Source: Halopiger djelfimassiliensis
Lineage (GTDB): Archaea > Halobacteriota > Halobacteria > Halobacteriales > Natrialbaceae
Assembly (NCBI RefSeq): GCF_000455365.1
Contig: NZ_HG315686.1
Span: 181,126-245,125, forward strand
Reading direction: 5' to 3'
Length of the DNA stretch: 64,000 bases
The notes beneath the pieces were generated by a model. That model ran no database searches. It saw only the letters and a program-made list of their open reading frames with translations, and was not told the DNA's origin. Both the position numbers and the translations under genes were made by a program. Shown here piece after piece: positions 61,247 through 64,000 of the stretch (within the stretch, counting starts at the first letter, position 1; each line of letters starts with the position of its first letter).

Positions 61247-61947
61247 GGCGCTGTTCAGATAAGATCTGAAAAGCGAGGCGGTCAGAATTCTAGGTATCCA
61301 TGCCAGAATCCAGCCGCTTCACCGGCTCTAGTACCGGGATTCAATTAGATTTTGTGGAGCGTGAGGCGACACCGCGCGAGCTAATGCGACTGAGTATCCA
61401 GCTCCATCTGTCTGGATTATCACTTTCGGATACTGTTTCTGTCTTAGAGAGATTCGGTGTCGAACGAGCACGATCGACGATCCATAATTGGGTGCAGAAA
61501 GCCGATCTACAGCCGACAGCTGATAAACAGCCGGATCACGTTGCGCTCGACGAAACCGTGATCCAACTCGATGCTCAGCGCTACTGGCTGTACGCGGCTA
61601 TCGATCCCGAAACGAACGAATTCCTCCACGTCAAGCTCTATTCAACGCGTACAACCGCACTTACTGAGATGTTTCTCCGCGAACTGAGAGAGAGAGAAAC
61701 ACGACATCGAAGATGCCGTGTTTCTCGTCGATTCAGCAACATGGCTCAAAGCGGCACTCCACAATCTCAGCCTCCGATTTCGCTACGAAAAACACGGAAA
61801 TCGGAACGCTGTCGAACGTCTCTTTCAAGAGATAAAACGACGCACCTCCCAGTTTGGAAACTGCTTCAGAAACGCCGATCCGGCAACTGCAGAAACATGG
61901 TTGCAGAGCTACGCATACTGCTGGAATCAGCTAATCTGAACAATGCC
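61247..61947 (+). mobile_element. IS6-type insertion sequence with both ends
   Basis: The left end GGCGCTGTTCAGATAAG (61247-61263) and the right end, which reads GGCATTGTTCAGATTAG on the minus strand (61947-61931), are imperfect terminal inverted repeats bounding a 701-base element. One transposase gene lies between, on the plus strand, broken by a frameshift. No eight-base target duplication is seen (ACCATTGG left, TCGGTCGG right), so one flank was probably rearranged. The left end resembles the older element's end at 60729. Confidence 0.75.
61300..61939 (+). pseudogene. IS6-family transposase, frameshifted
   Basis: A DDE transposase of about 210 residues in two frames. The first part has MPESSRFTGSSTGIQLDF, a helix-turn-helix (LSDTVSVLERFGVERARSTIHNWVQ), and HVALDETVIQLDAQRYWLYAAIDPETNEFLHV. 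After LRE the family continues in another frame as HDIEDAVFLVDSATWLKAAL and GNRNAVERLFQEIKRRTSQF to SYAYCWNQLI. The break falls in a run of GA dinucleotides (about 61684-61696) and equals one GA unit, so slippage explains it. Probably inactive, unless frameshifting restores the product. Confidence 0.8.
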
Positions 61948-62374
61948 TCGGTCGGAACGGAGCGGATTCCGAACCGTCCTTCGGAGGCGGCCTGTCCGCC
62001 CACGAAACGAGGTAATATCCGAAAGGGCAGTCGGTGAACGCACATTCTAGAAGAGTGTGTCCGTGCTGACTGCTCAAAGCGAGCACCACGATACCCCCGA
62101 CTCTGCTGACGCCTGCTGGCGTCCCACTGGCAAAAACAACAGTGGGACGCCATACACGGTCGAAGAGAGGGGAAACGGCGGTTTGGCACCGCCAGCAGTC
62201 CCTCACACCGATACTGTGGGACTACCCGTGCCCGAAAGGTGTGGTAGTCCGGTGGTTGGACTGCAAACCTGAAACTCCCACCGCTGAGCGGAATCGAAGA
62301 TTCCACGATGCTCGGAAATCCCCGATTTCCGTCCGCTCGGGATTCCGCCGCGTTCACGCGGAGGAGGATGTCAA
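61948..62374 (+). mobile_element. Right-end remnant of an IS200/IS605 (IS1341-type) element with omega-RNA-like hairpins
   Basis: The block ends in CCGCGTTCACGCGGAGGAGG and ATGTCAA (to 62374), the right-end sequence I recognise from haloarchaeal IS1341-type elements. Before it are stacked hairpins: 12 base pairs (62117-62128 with 62141-62152), 6 (62177-62182/62188-62193), 8 (62219-62226/62243-62250), 6 (62290-62295/62299-62304), 8 (62313-62320/62324-62331) and 5 (62348-62352/62357-62361). A frame of about 70 codons from 62057 may be the tail of tnpB. The rest of tnpB and the left end are missing. In intact elements this region makes the TnpB guide RNA. Confidence 0.6.
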
Positions 62375-62463
62375 ATCGTGTTGTTGGTGCCGTTAGGATG
62401 GTCGGTCCTCGAGGACATTCGCAACTGGCGGGAACGGGCCGGTAGCGATGAGAAGTAAGTCAA

Positions 62464-62497
62464 GTCACACCAGTATGGGCCTTGAACCCGAGAAGTC
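62464..62497 (-). repeat. Degenerate copy of a tRNA 3' end
   Basis: GTCACACCAGTATGGGCCTTGAACCCGAGAAGTC-like sequence resembles the 3' part of the adjacent tRNA gene (GTCAAGCCAGGGGTGGGATTTGAACCC on the plus strand), with the same beginning, the CCAG, TTGAACCC and GAAGTC words, and one gap. It looks like a remnant left by integration at the tRNA. Confidence 0.4.
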
Positions 62498-62499
62498 AA

Positions 62500-62572
62500 G
62501 CCAGGGGTGGGATTTGAACCCACGAAGTCTCGATTACAAGTCGAGTGCATGAACCGCCCATGCTCCCCTGGC
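62500..62572 (-). tRNA. tRNA-Thr (anticodon TGT)
   Basis: A 73-base cloverleaf on the minus strand. The acceptor stem GCCAGGG pairs fully with CCCTGGC; D stem GCAT/ATGC; anticodon stem CTCGA/TCGAG around CTTGTAA, giving anticodon TGT; T stem GTGGG/CCCAC around TTCAAAT. CCA is not encoded. Unusual for a tRNA, position 8 is G rather than T, the D loop starts with G instead of A14, and its last base is C instead of A21. All stems are perfect, so it is probably a real gene, but these core bases are nearly universal. Confidence 0.82.
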
Positions 62573-62584
62573 GCAGTCCGTTAG

Positions 62585-63091
62585 TTATCCGTCCTCCTTT
62601 GAGTGTGTATCGTTTTCCGTCCGGTCCTCGAGCGACCGTTCCATCGTCACGCGGACGGAATCGTAGCCCTGCCGGCGGTAAAACCGTCTGGCCGCGTCGT
62701 TGTCGGCCATCACCTCGAGCCGGACGACGTCGACGCCGCTGGCTTCGAGGGACGTCTCGACGGCCTCGAGCAGTGCCGTTCCAACGCCCCGATCGCGGGC
62801 GGCGGGTTCGACGTAGAGGTTCGAGAGCGTGCCACGGGTGGTGTCGAGTTCGAGGGCTCCGCGTTCGACCGAGAACGAGGCGAACCCGACGAGCGTCCCG
62901 TCGACGCGGGCGACGAGGAGGGTGTCGTTGACCTGGTGGGCGGCGAGGATCTGTCGGATCGACTCGCGGTTTTCGTCGGCGCGGACGGCCGAACCGTGTT
63001 CGCGCTGGCCCCGGGCGAGTCGGACCCAGAGGTCGGTAACCGCATCGAGCTCGTCGCTCGTCGCCGGCTCAATCGTTAGCTCGGGGGCCAT
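62585..63091 (-). CDS. GNAT family N-acetyltransferase
   Basis: A 168-residue acetyltransferase. Acetyl-CoA binding motif A is seen in GTLSNLYVEPAARDRGVGTALLEAVE (R-D-R-G-V-G-T-A), and the C-terminal part has MADNDAARRFYRRQGYDSVRVTMER. Substrate (protein N-terminus, small molecule or antibiotic) is not predictable. The start overlaps the pgk stop by 23 bases, so the gene probably forms an operon with pgk. The tRNA-Thr gene lies 12 bases after its stop on the same strand. Confidence 0.9.
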   Translation of the reverse strand: MAPELTIEPATSDELDAVTDLWVRLARGQREHGSAVRADENRESIRQILAAHQVNDTLLVARVDGTLVGFASFSVERGALELDTTRGTLSNLYVEPAARDRGVGTALLEAVETSLEASGVDVVRLEVMADNDAARRFYRRQGYDSVRVTMERSLEDRTENDTHSKEDG

Positions 63092-64000
63092 TCTCGAGTG
63101 CGGTCACTGCGGGAAGCCGTTCGGCGGTGAGCATCCGCAGCGCCGCGCCACCGCCGGTACTGACGTGAGAAAACCCGTCGACGCCAAGTCGTCGCAGGGC
63201 CGAGGCGGTGTCGCCGCCGCCGACGATACTCGTTGGAGCGGTCGTAGCGGTGTCGTACAGCTGTCGCGTTCCCTTCTGGAAGGCGTCTTCCTCGAAGACG
63301 CCGGCCGGACCGTTGAGAACGACCGTTTCGGCGTCGTTGAGGATCCGCCGGTAGTAGGAAAGCGTCGACTCGCCGATATCCATCGCGGCCTCGCCGTCGC
63401 GTGGCGGCAAGGCGTTGACGCCGACCTCGTGGCGGGAGCCATCCCTGGACACGGCGACGTCGCGGGGGAGTGCGATCTGATCGCCGTAGGCGTCGAGCAG
63501 GTCGGCAGCCCGGTCGATCTCGTCCCAGTAGCCCTGATCGTAGATGAAATCGGAACTGGCGTCGCCGAGGTCCACCCCGTCGGCGATGAGAAAGACGTTA
63601 CCGACGACGCCCGCGGTGAGGACGTGATCCGCGAGTCCCTTCTCGAGGACGCTCCAGGCCACGTCGATCGAGTCGGGGACTTTCGCACCGCCGAGAACGT
63701 AGACGCGGGGCTCGGCCGTTTCCTCGATCGAGCCGAGGACGTCGAGTTCCGTTTCCATCACGCGACCGGCGTAGCCGGGTAACACGGTGGGAAAGCCAAC
63801 GAGCGACGGCTGTGAACGGTGGGCCGCGGCGAAGGCGTCGTTGACGTACGCGTCGAGCACGGGGGCCAGCCCTTCGACGAGGTGGGTTCGGGCGGCTCGG
63901 TCGGGATCGAACTCCATGTACTCCTCGCTGTAAAAGCGGGTGTTCTCGAGGACGAGGCAGTCACCGTTTCCGAGTGCTCTGACGGCGTCGCGGGCGGTCT
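63069..64000 (-). CDS. pgk: Phosphoglycerate kinase (5' end outside the window)
   Basis: Glycolytic/gluconeogenic kinase forming ATP from 1,3-bisphosphoglycerate. About 310 C-terminal residues are present; the frame is open to the window edge, with CLVLENTRFYSEEY as the first recognisable segment. The hinge and C-terminal domain show VYVLGGAKVPDSIDVAW, AETVVLNGPAGVFEE, IVGGGDTASALRRLG and SHVSTGGGAALRML. The first 80-90 residues, with the substrate-binding arginines, are missing only because of the window end. It overlaps the GNAT gene by 23 bases. TbsP, encoded 19 kb away, belongs to regulation of the same pathway in other haloarchaea. Confidence 0.95.
   Translation of the reverse strand, partial: TARDAVRALGNGDCLVLENTRFYSEEYMEFDPDRAARTHLVEGLAPVLDAYVNDAFAAAHRSQPSLVGFPTVLPGYAGRVMETELDVLGSIEETAEPRVYVLGGAKVPDSIDVAWSVLEKGLADHVLTAGVVGNVFLIADGVDLGDASSDFIYDQGYWDEIDRAADLLDAYGDQIALPRDVAVSRDGSRHEVGVNALPPRDGEAAMDIGESTLSYYRRILNDAETVVLNGPAGVFEEDAFQKGTRQLYDTATTAPTSIVGGGDTASALRRLGVDGFSHVSTGGGAALRMLTAERLPAVTALENGPRAND

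Noticed and set aside
62142-62396. Forward frame running through the IS605-type right end
   Set aside because: It crosses all the right-end hairpins and the element boundary, so it is more likely a by-product of structured RNA sequence.

Overview
The window looks like chromosomal DNA of a halophilic archaeon, probably of the Natrialba/Haloterrigena/Natrinema group. The basis is high GC, strongly acidic proteins, twin-arginine lipoproteins, a PGF-CTERM tail, TATA-like boxes about 27 bases before many start codons (leaderless transcription), and haloarchaea-typical families (HalOD1, TbsP, DUF35, archaeal AdoMet synthetase, proteasome, RNase P proteins). The genus is an inference.

Layout. 1-9.3 kb: end of a surface protein, AdoMet synthetase, an MFS exporter, ThiI (tRNA 4-thiouridine), small haloarchaeal proteins, cysteine synthase, a leucine-type dehydrogenase, and a VOC domain joined in frame to a thioredoxin-like domain. 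9.3-17 kb: a DUF255 thioredoxin protein, then an envelope module in which a TetR regulator faces a two-gene NEW3-like/RND exporter operon. 17-30.6 kb: aconitase, the thymidylate operon thyA-folA-kinase, a VapC remnant, a YprB-like exonuclease overlapping a YprA-like helicase (similar to the bacterial MrfAB repair pair), a prolyl oligopeptidase and purD. 30.6-41 kb: a DUF4010 membrane protein, a PadR regulator, a candidate structured RNA, a lipoprotein with repeated glycosylation sequons, an OPT transporter coupled to a PqqD-like protein, folD and glyA. 41-55.8 kb: a CHAT (caspase-like) protein, tbsP, a frameshifted cytidine deaminase, the RNase P/proteasome cluster (rnp3, methyltransferase, rnp2, psmA), SBDS, hflX, a thiolase-like/DUF35 pair, several haloarchaeal proteins and a lone YprB-like nuclease.

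55.8-62.5 kb is different: richer in AT, with long gene-poor stretches, a Tat-exported protein of unknown role, a viral-type gene fragment, a polytopic GT-C-like membrane protein, a broken beta-helix gene, two decayed IS6-type elements and the hairpin-rich right end of an IS200/IS605 element without its tnpB. It ends at a tRNA-Thr gene flanked by a degenerate copy of the tRNA 3' end, which fits a decayed integration site. Core genes (a GNAT acetyltransferase and pgk) resume afterwards.

The observations most worth following are the orphan CHAT protease-like protein, a two-hairpin candidate ncRNA with its own promoter at 32.7 kb, the orphan omega-RNA-like transposon end beside the tRNA, the tRNA lacking core tertiary bases, a thiolase-like enzyme without its nucleophilic cysteine, and the VOC-thioredoxin joined frame. 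Function calls rest on motif recognition by eye; no database search was run.
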